Below are positions 1 to 6,425 of a DNA stretch of 11,995 bases, one piece after another. The position numbers and the translations under genes are program-made. The notes under the pieces were generated by a model, which did no database searches, had not been told where the DNA came from, and saw only the letters and a list, made by a program, of their open reading frames with translations. The stretch's first letter is position 1; the number at the start of each line of letters is the position of its first letter. Location: assembly GCA_002303765.1 (NCBI GenBank), contig DBCB01000240.1, positions 1-11,995 on the forward strand, given 5' to 3'. This stretch comes from Planctomycetaceae bacterium UBA969. Lineage in GTDB: Bacteria > Planctomycetota > Planctomycetia > Gemmatales > Gemmataceae.

Positions 1-2
1 GT

Positions 3-581
3 TGGTTTAAAATACCTAATCGGACTGAAAGCCCGATTCAAATGCATTATCAGCGCATGCTTTCGGTCACAGAAAGTACCAATGTTGCAAGTAGTCAGAC
101 CCCAGACAATTGGGAAGAAAAGCTCCAAAGGCGGAATCTTGCTGGTTTGGCTAATCAACCGCAAATTACCCCACTTAACAGATCGATGTCGCAATCTTAT
201 ATGTTTAAGGAGCCAGCAGATTATTCAAAAAGAATGCTCGCATCCTATGCTCTTTATCTAACCAAAAAATTCGCTCATCCTGCAGATAAACCTAGCATCA
301 ACATAGATAACATTAAAATTTACAGGGTTACTCATAGCATCATTACCCCCACAGATATGTCTCGAGGGGAGAACGCCTTGGATCCAACATTGTATTATCC
401 TTATTTCATGGGAAGCTTTGATAAAAATGGCAATCTCATAGATCCCAATGATGCCTTTTTGTATTTCTTATTACCAATAACACGTAACGCTAATCCTAAT
501 GAACCCTCAGTATTGAACCATTCTCTTGATATTCATGCTGGAGATGTAAAAATCGTGCCTGCAAAGGAAGGCGGCAACTAA
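3..581 (+). CDS. Unrecognised protein, 3' part of gene, coupled to HTTM gene
   Basis: The reading frame is open from the first bases of the window, so the gene very likely starts upstream. The first ATG, at 42, is preceded by in-frame codons with no stop and by no convincing ribosome binding site. What remains is about 192 residues, hydrophilic, with no membrane segment or signal peptide. Visible features are a Tyr/Arg-rich stretch near the window edge (HYQRMLSVTE) and a region rich in Tyr, Pro and Asp around 340-470 (DPTLYYPYFMG, then DPNDAFLYFLLPI). I cannot assign a family. The stop codon shares one base with the ATG of the HTTM gene (TAATG), which implies co-translation and a shared job. 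By inference it could be a soluble or membrane-attached partner of the HTTM protein. Actinobacterial HTTM genes are, from memory, often next to DUF5819 proteins, so an analogous partner is possible but unproven. Confidence 0.75.
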   Translation, partial: WFKIPNRTESPIQMHYQRMLSVTESTNVASSQTPDNWEEKLQRRNLAGLANQPQITPLNRSMSQSYMFKEPADYSKRMLASYALYLTKKFAHPADKPSINIDNIKIYRVTHSIITPTDMSRGENALDPTLYYPYFMGSFDKNGNLIDPNDAFLYFLLPITRNANPNEPSVLNHSLDIHAGDVKIVPAKEGGN

Positions 582-1699
582 TGAGCACTGGAAAACATTC
601 TGTTTTTGATCGGCCTGCTGCTTCGTCTGCCAATGGAAATCAAAGTAAGGCCAACTTGGAAGATTCAGAAGGTTGGCTTAAACAATTCGACAGGTTTTGG
701 TTTACCCCTGTTGCACCTAATACCATTGGGTTAATTCGGCTTATAACCGGGTGTTTAATTTTTTATATCACTTTGTGCTACAGTTTTGAATTATTAGCTT
801 TTGTTGGCCCCGAAGGGATAGTCAATCAGGGCCTTGCGGATCATTTCAGAAAAGATACGCCAATGTATGTAATGGCGCCTGAGTGGTCTGAAAACACGAT
901 TGAAATTACTAAATCAAATCTTAGTTGGTCTGTTTTTTATCATGCGACAAATCCTTTTTGGATCTGGGCTTTTCATCTTGGTTTCTTAGCTGCGAATTTT
1001 TTCATGGCTGTGGGTTTGTTTTCTAGGACGAGTGCGATTATTTCATGGATAGGGGCATTAGCTTATATCCATAGGGCGCCATCCGGACTTTTCGGAATGG
1101 ATGCGATGATAATCATTCTGCTTTTTTACATGATCATTGCACCGGGCGGAGAGATTTATTCGCTTGATCATTATTTTCAAAAACTGCGCAGAAAAAAAGC
1201 GGGCGACCCCAAATGGAACGAACCCCCTAAACCTTTAATCCTTTCCAATTTCGTTACCCGAATGATTCAGATTCATTTCTGCATCATTTACCTTGCTGCA
1301 GCAACCTCAAAACTTCAAGGCTCTTCCTGGTGGAATGGGACTGCTCTTTGGGGAGTTTTAGCTAACTATTCTTTTAACCCCATGCATATACCTTTTTACA
1401 CATCATTGCTGGTTTTCCTTACAAAGCATAAAGTGCTTTGGGAAGTCGTCATGACTACAGGGTGCGTTTACACCATTGTGCTTGAAACTTCTTTTCCCTT
1501 TTTAGTTTGGAATCACAAATTGAAGTGGATCATGATTTGTGGCTCTATCATGCTTCATACTGGAATTGGACTATTGATGGGCTTAACCACTTTCAGCTTG
1601 TGCATGATAACTTTGGTGTTAGCGTTTGTTCCACCTGCATTTATTAAAAACTTGATTGATCGTTACGGAATAGGCCCATTCAAGCGCTCTTCCATTTAG
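581..1699 (+). CDS. HTTM domain membrane protein (vitamin K-dependent carboxylase-like)
   Basis: A 372-residue integral membrane protein. After a hydrophilic N-terminus (1-45) it has about eight hydrophobic segments, near residues 47-72, 126-146, 151-165, 172-190, 226-244, 287-309, 313-331 and 336-352. The stretch from 226 to 257 is the HTTM hallmark: an amphipathic helix, then Tyr-237, then SKLQG and WWNGTALW. A late conserved-looking His (LHTGIG, about 326) also fits. HTTM is the family that includes the membrane part of gamma-glutamyl carboxylase. Lys-244, in the Lys-Leu pair, lies where the proposed catalytic base of the human enzyme (Lys218) is expected, but carboxylase activity cannot be assumed, because most bacterial HTTM proteins have no known substrate. 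The protein lacks the large lumenal domain of the animal enzyme. The start is supported by the TAATG overlap with the upstream gene and by a purine-rich AAGGAAGG at 564-571. Confidence 0.85.
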   Translation: MSTGKHSVFDRPAASSANGNQSKANLEDSEGWLKQFDRFWFTPVAPNTIGLIRLITGCLIFYITLCYSFELLAFVGPEGIVNQGLADHFRKDTPMYVMAPEWSENTIEITKSNLSWSVFYHATNPFWIWAFHLGFLAANFFMAVGLFSRTSAIISWIGALAYIHRAPSGLFGMDAMIIILLFYMIIAPGGEIYSLDHYFQKLRRKKAGDPKWNEPPKPLILSNFVTRMIQIHFCIIYLAAATSKLQGSSWWNGTALWGVLANYSFNPMHIPFYTSLLVFLTKHKVLWEVVMTTGCVYTIVLETSFPFLVWNHKLKWIMICGSIMLHTGIGLLMGLTTFSLCMITLVLAFVPPAFIKNLIDRYGIGPFKRSSI

Positions 1700-1802
1700 C
1701 ATGTTTTTAGGCAATTAACTTACGATTTCGTTTATGCAAACCATCTTTTACTAATTCCTTAAGATTTTCAGCATATCTGTCGATATTAAAGGAAGCCGTT
1801 AT

Positions 1803-1819
1803 TTCTGACAGTGTCAGAA
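1803..1819. promoter_or_regulatory. Perfect 17-bp palindrome upstream of secreted-protein gene
   Basis: Two 8-bp arms (TTCTGACA and TGTCAGAA) flank a single central G, ending 17 bases before the ATG at 1837. The symmetry is exact. It could be an operator for a dimeric regulator, or a short RNA hairpin (7-bp stem, AGT loop). I do not recognise it as the site of a named regulator, and there is no T-run after it, so a terminator for the upstream gene is unlikely. Confidence 0.4.
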
Positions 1820-1836
1820 CAAACGCTTTCTTTCCC

Positions 1837-3381
1837 ATGGACATGATAATGGCCCTTTTGCGGAAAATTACTGGCTCCTCCGCTTCCGCTAGTTTGCTGG
1901 CGTTTTATTGCATTATTTGCACGTCGCTTATCAATGCTGCACCGCCCACGGACACCTATTATTCCAGAGATGCTTCTTTTATCATTCCGTTTTCTTCCAA
2001 CCCCGCTGACTCCAAGATTCAAAAAATCCTTCTTCATGTTTCTGAAGATTTTGGCAAAACTTACGCCCATGTAGGCACCGCTCTTCCTACCCAAAAGCAA
2101 TTCCTTTTCCGGGCCCAAAAAGATGGTTGGTATTGGTTCTCCGTTCAAAGCCAAGAAATTGATGGAAGAATGGTCCCCGCAAATATCAACATTGCTCAGC
2201 CTTCTTTAAAAGTTTGCATCGATAGTACCCCACCTTCGGTTGTTCTTCGGGGTGTTTTTAAAGATGGTTCCGCTTCGATCGATTGGGATCTCCGCGATGA
2301 AACCTTGGATCTTTCCAGTATGAGGCTGGAATTTCGGAATTCTGATGGCAAGGATTGGGTGCCTCTATCTGCCCAACAAATTGCTCAGGGGCAGCATGTT
2401 TGGAACCCTGGTACCTCTGGAAATATTGAAGTACATCTAACGGTTAGAGATAAATGCGGAAACTTTGGTGAAAGTTCTATCGTGATTCAACCAAATGGAA
2501 CACGAGCTGGAAGCACAACGCAGGAAAATGGATCAGGCAAAAGCAATATATCAATGGTTAAGAGCAGGCGGTTCCAGCTTAATTATAAAATCGATGATGT
2601 AGGACCTTCGGATATTTCTCGAGTGGAAGTTTATGTAACTCGCGATGGCGGCAAAGTTTGGCGTAAGTATGATCAGGATGCGCCCAAACTTCCCCCGTGC
2701 ATTGTTGATGTACCCGAAGAAGGCCGTTATGGTTTTACTCTTGTTGCCCGAAGTGGGGTAGACCTAGGCGAACATCCACCAAAATCTGGTGACCTTCCCC
2801 AATTCTGGGTTGAAGTTGATGAAACGAAACCTTTGGTTAAACTCATTGGTGTTGATGTTGGTCGGGGCATCGATCAAGGAAACCTCAGCGTAACATGGAC
2901 TGCTTCTGATAAGTACTTAGGGCCAAATCCTGTAAATATTTCTTATGCAAAAACACCTGAAGGACCTTGGGTTGTTGCTGTCCCAAATCTTCCTAATACT
3001 GGAAGATATGTATGGCGTATGCCAGGCGAAGGGCTGCCTTATCAATTTTTTATCAGGGTTGAAGCCTCAGATCTTGCAGGAAATATTGGATCTGCTGAAA
3101 CTACTGGTGCGGTGAAAGTTGATTTATCCACACCCAAGGCCAGAGTCACAGGCGTGGATGTTTCACCAGTAGGTGGTGGTGGCTATACTCCACCTGCAAG
3201 CCCTATCAATCAAGATATCCCTGCAGTACCAGCTCCAAAACCAGCTTCTTCTTTTCCAAATACACCTTCCAGCACTATTCCAAGTAACAATGGTAGTGCA
3301 CCTGCAAGTCCAACTTCTTTCCCTGGGCTTGGTTCTGAAGGAATGCCGACTTTTCCAACAAATCCAGTTCGACCAAAATAG
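1837..3381 (+). CDS. Secreted protein with duplicated beta-rich modules and Pro/Ser-rich tail
   Basis: 514 residues of unknown function. Residues 1-35 are a signal peptide: basic LLRK, a hydrophobic core (LLAFYCIICTSLI), and a likely cleavage site after Ala-34 or Ala-35. The mature part is an A-B-A-B repeat. Module A (about 42-107 and 243-320) shares the pattern 'HVSEDFGKTYAHV' / 'YVTRDGGKVWRKY' followed by a strand ending 'DGWYWFSVQS' / 'EGRYGFTLVA'. Module B (about 125-218 and 325-430) begins 'VCIDSTPPSVVLRGV' / 'VEVDETKPLVKLIGV' and ends 'VRDKCGNFGES' / 'EASDLAGNIGS'. A third B-type opening (VKVDLSTPKARVTGV, about 426-440) leads straight into a Gly/Pro/Ser-rich tail (443-514). The fold is probably Ig- or FnIII-like, which suggests an exported structural or binding role. 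There is no enzyme motif. ATG codons at 1843 and 1849 are alternatives. The one at 1849 has a weak GGA upstream, and the 1837 start has no clear Shine-Dalgarno sequence. Confidence 0.8.
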   Translation: MDMIMALLRKITGSSASASLLAFYCIICTSLINAAPPTDTYYSRDASFIIPFSSNPADSKIQKILLHVSEDFGKTYAHVGTALPTQKQFLFRAQKDGWYWFSVQSQEIDGRMVPANINIAQPSLKVCIDSTPPSVVLRGVFKDGSASIDWDLRDETLDLSSMRLEFRNSDGKDWVPLSAQQIAQGQHVWNPGTSGNIEVHLTVRDKCGNFGESSIVIQPNGTRAGSTTQENGSGKSNISMVKSRRFQLNYKIDDVGPSDISRVEVYVTRDGGKVWRKYDQDAPKLPPCIVDVPEEGRYGFTLVARSGVDLGEHPPKSGDLPQFWVEVDETKPLVKLIGVDVGRGIDQGNLSVTWTASDKYLGPNPVNISYAKTPEGPWVVAVPNLPNTGRYVWRMPGEGLPYQFFIRVEASDLAGNIGSAETTGAVKVDLSTPKARVTGVDVSPVGGGGYTPPASPINQDIPAVPAPKPASSFPNTPSSTIPSNNGSAPASPTSFPGLGSEGMPTFPTNPVRPK

Positions 3382-3410
3382 TCTCGATTTTCCCACGCCA
3401 CAAAGTAGCA

Positions 3411-3433
3411 TGAATATCATGAACCGATATTCA
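3411..3433 (+). promoter_or_regulatory. Hairpin immediately upstream of the holA ribosome binding site
   Basis: TGAATATC (3411-3418) pairs perfectly with GATATTCA (3426-3433) around a 7-base loop. The stem ends four bases before the GGGGAA at 3437-3442 that serves the ATG at 3447. It is A/T-rich and has no T-run, so it is not a convincing terminator for the upstream gene. It may modulate translation of holA or mark an RNA-processing site. Confidence 0.4.
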
Positions 3434-3446
3434 GTTGGGGAATTTA

Positions 3447-4442
3447 ATGGAAGTTGAACAGTTCTTAAAAGATCAGGCAAAACTTCAATTGCAACCAGTT
3501 TATGTAATCACTGGTTCCGAAGACTACCTCCATAGAAAAGCAGGAAAAGCGTTAAAACATCAAATCCTTGCTGGTAACGAAGACCTCGGATTAGGTTCTT
3601 TCGTTGGTGATAAGACCTCGTTTGCGGAAGTAAGAGAAGAGCTAACTACGCTTTCATTCTTTGGTGGTAAAAGGCTCGCATGGGTTGAACAGGCGGATGA
3701 TTTTGTAAGTAAGAATAGACCAGCACTCGAAAAATATTTCCAGGCGCCTAGCTCCAATGGCGTTCTCATCCTTGAAACTTCTTCCTGGCCTTCCAACACC
3801 AAATTATCAAAAATGCTTGCCAAGGAAGCTTTAATTACTTGCGAAGCGCCCTCCCGAAAAGAAAGCCTTGTCGCATGGTGCATTGCACAGGGAAAAAACA
3901 TTCATGATAAACCACTCGCAAACGATGCCGCAAACCTACTGGTAGAATTAATTGGCCCCGACTTAGGCAGACTAGATCAAGAAATTGCCAAGCTCGCCTG
4001 TTATGCTGCAGACAATCCAAAAATAAACGCCAAGGATGTTGATATGCTGGTTGGCCAAGGGCATGTTGAAAAGGTATGGGTGCTGTTTGATCATATTGGA
4101 CAAGGAAACCAAAGGGCAGCGTTTCAATTATTATTTGAGTTATTCGAACAAGGCGAAGAACCCATGAAGCTTCTTGGGGCATTTAGCTCACACCTCCGAA
4201 AATTGGCCTACGCAGGAAGATTTGCAATGCAAGACAAACCCATGGCTTTCGCATTAGAAAAAGCTGGGTTTTTCAGTTTCACAAAAACTAGCGCTGAAGC
4301 TCAACTTCGGAAAATTGGACGCAAAAAAATCAACAAGGTTTTAACCTGGCTCATTGAAACAGATACAGGAATGAAAGGGGGCAGCCAAATCCCCCCTAAA
4401 ACACTTATGGAAAGATTACTTGCTATGCTTTGCTCCAAATAA
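3447..4442 (+). CDS. holA: DNA polymerase III subunit delta
   Basis: 331 residues, the usual length for HolA. Delta is the wrench subunit of the clamp loader: it opens the beta sliding clamp during replication. The family layout is visible. The N-terminal part has the PVYVITGSEDYL strand (about 18-29), corresponding to the degenerate nucleotide-binding domain, which lacks a real Walker A. The middle carries the alpha-helical 'GPDLGRLDQEIAKL' segment. The C-terminal collar domain has 'KLLGAFSSHLRKL', 'QLRKIGRKKI' and 'WLIETDTGMKGG', all typical of HolA. The ATG at 3447 is preferred because GGGGAA (3437-3442) sits at a normal distance before it. An in-frame TTG at 3435 would add four residues but overlaps that binding site. 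It is followed 22 bases later by pdxA on the same strand and is probably cotranscribed with it. Confidence 0.9.
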   Translation: MEVEQFLKDQAKLQLQPVYVITGSEDYLHRKAGKALKHQILAGNEDLGLGSFVGDKTSFAEVREELTTLSFFGGKRLAWVEQADDFVSKNRPALEKYFQAPSSNGVLILETSSWPSNTKLSKMLAKEALITCEAPSRKESLVAWCIAQGKNIHDKPLANDAANLLVELIGPDLGRLDQEIAKLACYAADNPKINAKDVDMLVGQGHVEKVWVLFDHIGQGNQRAAFQLLFELFEQGEEPMKLLGAFSSHLRKLAYAGRFAMQDKPMAFALEKAGFFSFTKTSAEAQLRKIGRKKINKVLTWLIETDTGMKGGSQIPPKTLMERLLAMLCSK

Positions 4443-4464
4443 CCCGATTTCAAGGAACAAATCA

Positions 4465-5460
4465 ATGACCCAATCTAGTAACAAAAAAACCAGAATACTA
4501 ATCACCATGGGTGATATCGCTGGGGTAGGCCCAGAAATTATTGTAAAGGCATGGGACGAAATTCTTGCTTTTTGCGACCCAGTTGTGGTGGGTGATCCGG
4601 GATGGCTAGAAAAAGCCATTCATCTACTCAACAAAAATACAAAAGTTCAGATCATCAACGAGCCAGAGCAAGCCACGCCACAATCAAATCTTATAAGTTG
4701 CACCAAAATCCAAACAGCAGATTTATCTACTGTTAAAATATGCAATGTAAATGCCTCTGCAGGCAAAGCAGCTCATGATTATTTAATACAAGCGATTGAT
4801 TGGGCACTTGAAAAACGAGCTGGTGCGATAGTTACCGCGCCTCTTCACAAAGAGGGATTGCATCTTGCGGGGCTGGATTACCCAGGACACACCGAAATAT
4901 TGGCTTCTAGAACAAAAGCTAAAGAGCACGTAATGATTTTGGCACTTCCAGAATTGGCAGTAGCCCATGTTACATTACACCTTGCATTGAGAAATGTTTT
5001 CGATGAACTTAGCATCGAAAGAATTGTCGCTAGAGCTCAACTCTTAGATAATTTACTTACTAAAGTTTTAGGCCGCACACCCCGCATTGCAATTGCTGCA
5101 CTCAATCCACACGGAAGCGATGGCGGGCTCTTTGGTAACGAGGAGCAAACGATCATCCAACCTGCAGCAATTCTTTGCAAGCAACAAGGGATGACTGTTT
5201 CTGGGCCAATCCCTTCTGACACTTTATTTTTAAGAGCAAGCCAAGGGGAATTTGATGGGGTGGTTGCCATGTACCACGATCAAGGCCACATCGCTTTAAA
5301 ACTTCTAGGCCAACGCAGAGCTGTCAACATTACAGCAGGTTTGCCGATTATTCGAACCAGTGTTGCCCATGGCACGGCTTACGACATCGCTTGGAAAGGA
5401 ATGGCAGACGAAAGCAGTTTGGTGTCGGCAGCAAAATGGGCTGTTAAACTAGGGTCATAA
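4465..5460 (+). CDS. pdxA: 4-hydroxythreonine-4-phosphate dehydrogenase family protein
   Basis: 331 residues, matching the family. PdxA oxidises 4-phosphohydroxy-L-threonine with NAD(P) in the DXP-dependent pyridoxal 5'-phosphate pathway and acts as a cytoplasmic dimer. Landmarks are 'ITMGDIAGVGPEI' (13-25), 'VTAPLHKEG' (123-131), 'GHTE' (141-144, substrate phosphate region), and the three metal-ligand histidines His-172 (HLALR), His-216 (NPHGSDGG) and His-271 (MYHDQG). Some usually constant positions differ: NPHAGE is NPHGSD, HLPLR is HLALR, and RTSVDHGTA is RTSVAHGTA followed by DIAWKG instead of D(L/I)AGxG. The metal site is complete, so an enzyme is expected, but a PdxA2-like relative acting on another substrate cannot be excluded. 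The start was chosen because AAGGAA (4452-4457) lies 7 bases before the ATG at 4465. An upstream in-frame TTG at 4420 overlaps the end of holA and lacks support. Confidence 0.88.
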   Translation: MTQSSNKKTRILITMGDIAGVGPEIIVKAWDEILAFCDPVVVGDPGWLEKAIHLLNKNTKVQIINEPEQATPQSNLISCTKIQTADLSTVKICNVNASAGKAAHDYLIQAIDWALEKRAGAIVTAPLHKEGLHLAGLDYPGHTEILASRTKAKEHVMILALPELAVAHVTLHLALRNVFDELSIERIVARAQLLDNLLTKVLGRTPRIAIAALNPHGSDGGLFGNEEQTIIQPAAILCKQQGMTVSGPIPSDTLFLRASQGEFDGVVAMYHDQGHIALKLLGQRRAVNITAGLPIIRTSVAHGTAYDIAWKGMADESSLVSAAKWAVKLGS

Positions 5461-5691
5461 GAACTTCGAAAGGGAAGTTTCAATCTACTTATCATATTTC
5501 TGAAATAAAATAGAATTTAAGCTTGAGCTTTAATAAAAAACTGCAAAATTATTAAATAACTAGGAAACCTTTGCATTGTTTGAGGGTTTAGTAGATATGG
5601 TGATTTATATTGGGGCAAGTAAGCCCTGAAATCACCAACCTTGGGAGCTTTTCCAAGGTAGGGCTTTGTTTATTAATGGGAGTATTTCATT
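5461..5691 (+). other. Non-coding stretch between pdxA and small secreted-protein gene
   Basis: 231 bases without a credible gene. Directly after the pdxA stop is a small hairpin (AACTTC 5462-5467 / GAAGTT 5474-5479, loop GAAAGG) with no T-run, at best a weak terminator. Bases 5490-5570 are A/T-rich and featureless. A possible -10 (TATATT, 5606-5611) has no good -35 at standard spacing; TTGAGG at 5580 is 20 bases away. The 3' part holds the bulged hairpin listed separately, and a GGGAG ribosome binding site at 5678-5682. Confidence 0.5.
5621..5666 (+). promoter_or_regulatory. Bulged long hairpin in the 5' leader of the small secreted-protein gene
   Basis: Two perfect stems stack on the 3' side with no gap. 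The outer one is AAGCCCT (5621-5627) with AGGGCTT (5660-5666), and the inner one is ACCTTGG (5638-5644) with CCAAGGT (5653-5659). The inner stem can extend by a G-U and an A-U pair to a GCTT loop. The 5' side has a 10-base bulge, GAAATCACCA. The structure ends 11 bases before the GGGAG ribosome binding site and is followed by TTTGTTTATT. It could be a leader-regulating RNA element, an attenuator-like terminator or an mRNA stabiliser. It matches no riboswitch class I recognise. Confidence 0.5.
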
Positions 5692-5979
5692 ATGTTTCGT
5701 CGTATGTTTGTAGCTGCTGCTGCAGTTTTTTTTGTTGCTTTTGGTGTAATTGCTGGCGAACACAAGGGTGCAATCACCAAGTACGAAGCTGGCACCAGCC
5801 TTACCATCAAAGTTAAGAAGGAAGAAAAGAACCTGAAAATCGCAAAAGATGCCAAAATTGACGATGCAATCGCTAAGAAACTTGGCAAAATTGGTGATAA
5901 AGGCGTTCCTGCTATTGTAATCACCAATGACAAAGACGAAGTAACCGAAATCAAAGCTGGCGAAAAGAAAGCCAAGTAA
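5692..5979 (+). CDS. Small secreted lysine-rich protein of unknown function
   Basis: 95 residues. An Arg-containing start (MFRRMF) and an Ala/Val/Phe-rich core (7-20) form a clear signal peptide, with likely cleavage near Ala-21 or Gly-22. The mature chain of about 73 residues is highly charged. It begins 'GAITKYEAGTSLTIKVKKEEKNLKI', which reads as three short beta strands, followed by an acidic/basic helix-like part and a second strand 'GVPAIVITND', and ends in lysines (KAGEKKAK). This suggests a small beta-barrel-like exported protein. Similar short secreted proteins opening with a 'G.ITK' strand are, to my recollection, common in planctomycetes, but no function is known to me. GGGAG at 5678-5682 gives a well-placed ribosome binding site 9 bases before the ATG. 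It is a monocistronic unit, with a structured leader and a strong terminator on either side. Confidence 0.8.
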   Translation: MFRRMFVAAAAVFFVAFGVIAGEHKGAITKYEAGTSLTIKVKKEEKNLKIAKDAKIDDAIAKKLGKIGDKGVPAIVITNDKDEVTEIKAGEKKAK

Positions 5980-5995
5980 TTCGGCATTGTTAATT

Positions 5996-6032
5996 AAAAA
6001 GAAGCCCGGCTACTAATCCAGCCGGGCTTTTT
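5996..6032 (+). terminator. Rho-independent terminator after the small secreted-protein gene
   Basis: A 10-bp G/C-rich stem (AAGCCCGGCT 6002-6011 / AGCCGGGCTT 6020-6029) with an 8-base loop is followed by a T-run (6028-6032) and preceded by an A-run (5996-6000). The A-run lets the stem lengthen with A-U pairs and would also allow termination on the opposite strand. It cleanly separates the 95-residue gene from rpsO. Confidence 0.92.
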
Positions 6033-6055
6033 ATTTAAATTAAACGCTTTCACTA

Positions 6056-6083
6056 TTGATTTCGAACCCTGTAATGATAATAT
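6056..6083 (+). promoter_or_regulatory. Possible sigma-70-type promoter for rpsO
   Basis: TTGATT (6056-6061) and TAATAT (6078-6083) are separated by 16 bases, downstream of the terminator and about 70 bases before the rpsO start. Overlapping GATAAT (6076-6081) is a better -10 but its spacing would be too short. The match is moderate. The position, just after a strong terminator, is the main support. Confidence 0.3.
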
Positions 6084-6116
6084 TCTAGTTTACGCAATAG
6101 GTTTATGGACCAAGAA

Positions 6117-6144
6117 AGGCTTATGTTAGCCTGACGGAGGTCGG
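6117..6144 (+). promoter_or_regulatory. Two overlapping small hairpins in the rpsO leader
   Basis: AGGCT (6117-6121) pairs with AGCCT (6128-6132), loop TATGTT. CTGAC (6131-6135) pairs with GTCGG (6140-6144), including one U-G pair, and shows GGAG as its four-base loop. The two stems share bases 6131-6132, so they would compete or shift. E. coli S15 is known to repress its own mRNA through a leader pseudoknot near the start codon, so this is a plausible site for similar control. The stems are short and may be chance. Confidence 0.3.
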
Positions 6145-6155
6145 TGGAGAACTAT

Positions 6156-6425
6156 ATGTCGATCACTAAGGAACGCAAGTCTCAGCTCATTGAAAAGTAT
6201 TGCCGCAAGGCGACGGATACCGGGTCACCGGAAGTCCAAATTGCTTTGTTGACCCAACGGATCAACGAGCTACACGAGCACCTGCGCAGCCACAAGAAGG
6301 ATCATGCCAGTCGCCGCGGTTTGTTGATGATGGTCAGCAAGCGGTCTGGATTGCTTTCCTACTTGCGAAGTAAGGATCACGAAAGCTACACCACATTGAT
6401 CGGCAGCCTGGGCCTTCGCAAATAA
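6156..6425 (+). CDS. rpsO: 30S ribosomal protein S15
   Basis: 89 residues, exactly the usual size. S15 binds 16S rRNA early in the assembly of the small-subunit platform and contributes to an intersubunit bridge. Signature segments are 'DTGSPEVQIALLT' (21-33), 'HKKDHASRRGLL' (46-57), 'MVSKRSGLLSYL' (59-70) and the C-terminal 'LIGSLGLRK', all standard for S15. The ATG at 6156 is chosen because the protein then begins MSITKE as in its relatives, and GGAG at 6146-6149 is correctly spaced. A GTG at 6144 would add four residues, but GGAGG (6136-6140) is only 3 bases from it, too close for a normal start. pnp follows on the same strand, the order conserved in E. coli and many bacteria, with no strong terminator between them. 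Confidence 0.97.
   Translation: MSITKERKSQLIEKYCRKATDTGSPEVQIALLTQRINELHEHLRSHKKDHASRRGLLMMVSKRSGLLSYLRSKDHESYTTLIGSLGLRK

Noticed and set aside
1786..2154. Minus-strand frame of 122 codons overlapping the start of the secreted-protein gene
   Set aside because: It is antisense to a frame with a signal peptide and a repeated domain structure. It shows no domain of its own.
4420..4464. TTG-initiated N-terminal extension of pdxA overlapping holA
   Set aside because: The ATG at 4465 has a proper AAGGAA ribosome binding site and gives the standard protein length.
5462..5479. Hairpin directly after pdxA as a transcription terminator
   Set aside because: It has a short 6-bp stem and no T-run. It is kept only as a remark on the intergenic region.
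6144..6155. GTG start adding four residues to S15
   Set aside because: The GGAGG is only 3 bases away, and S15 proteins begin at the MSITKE position.
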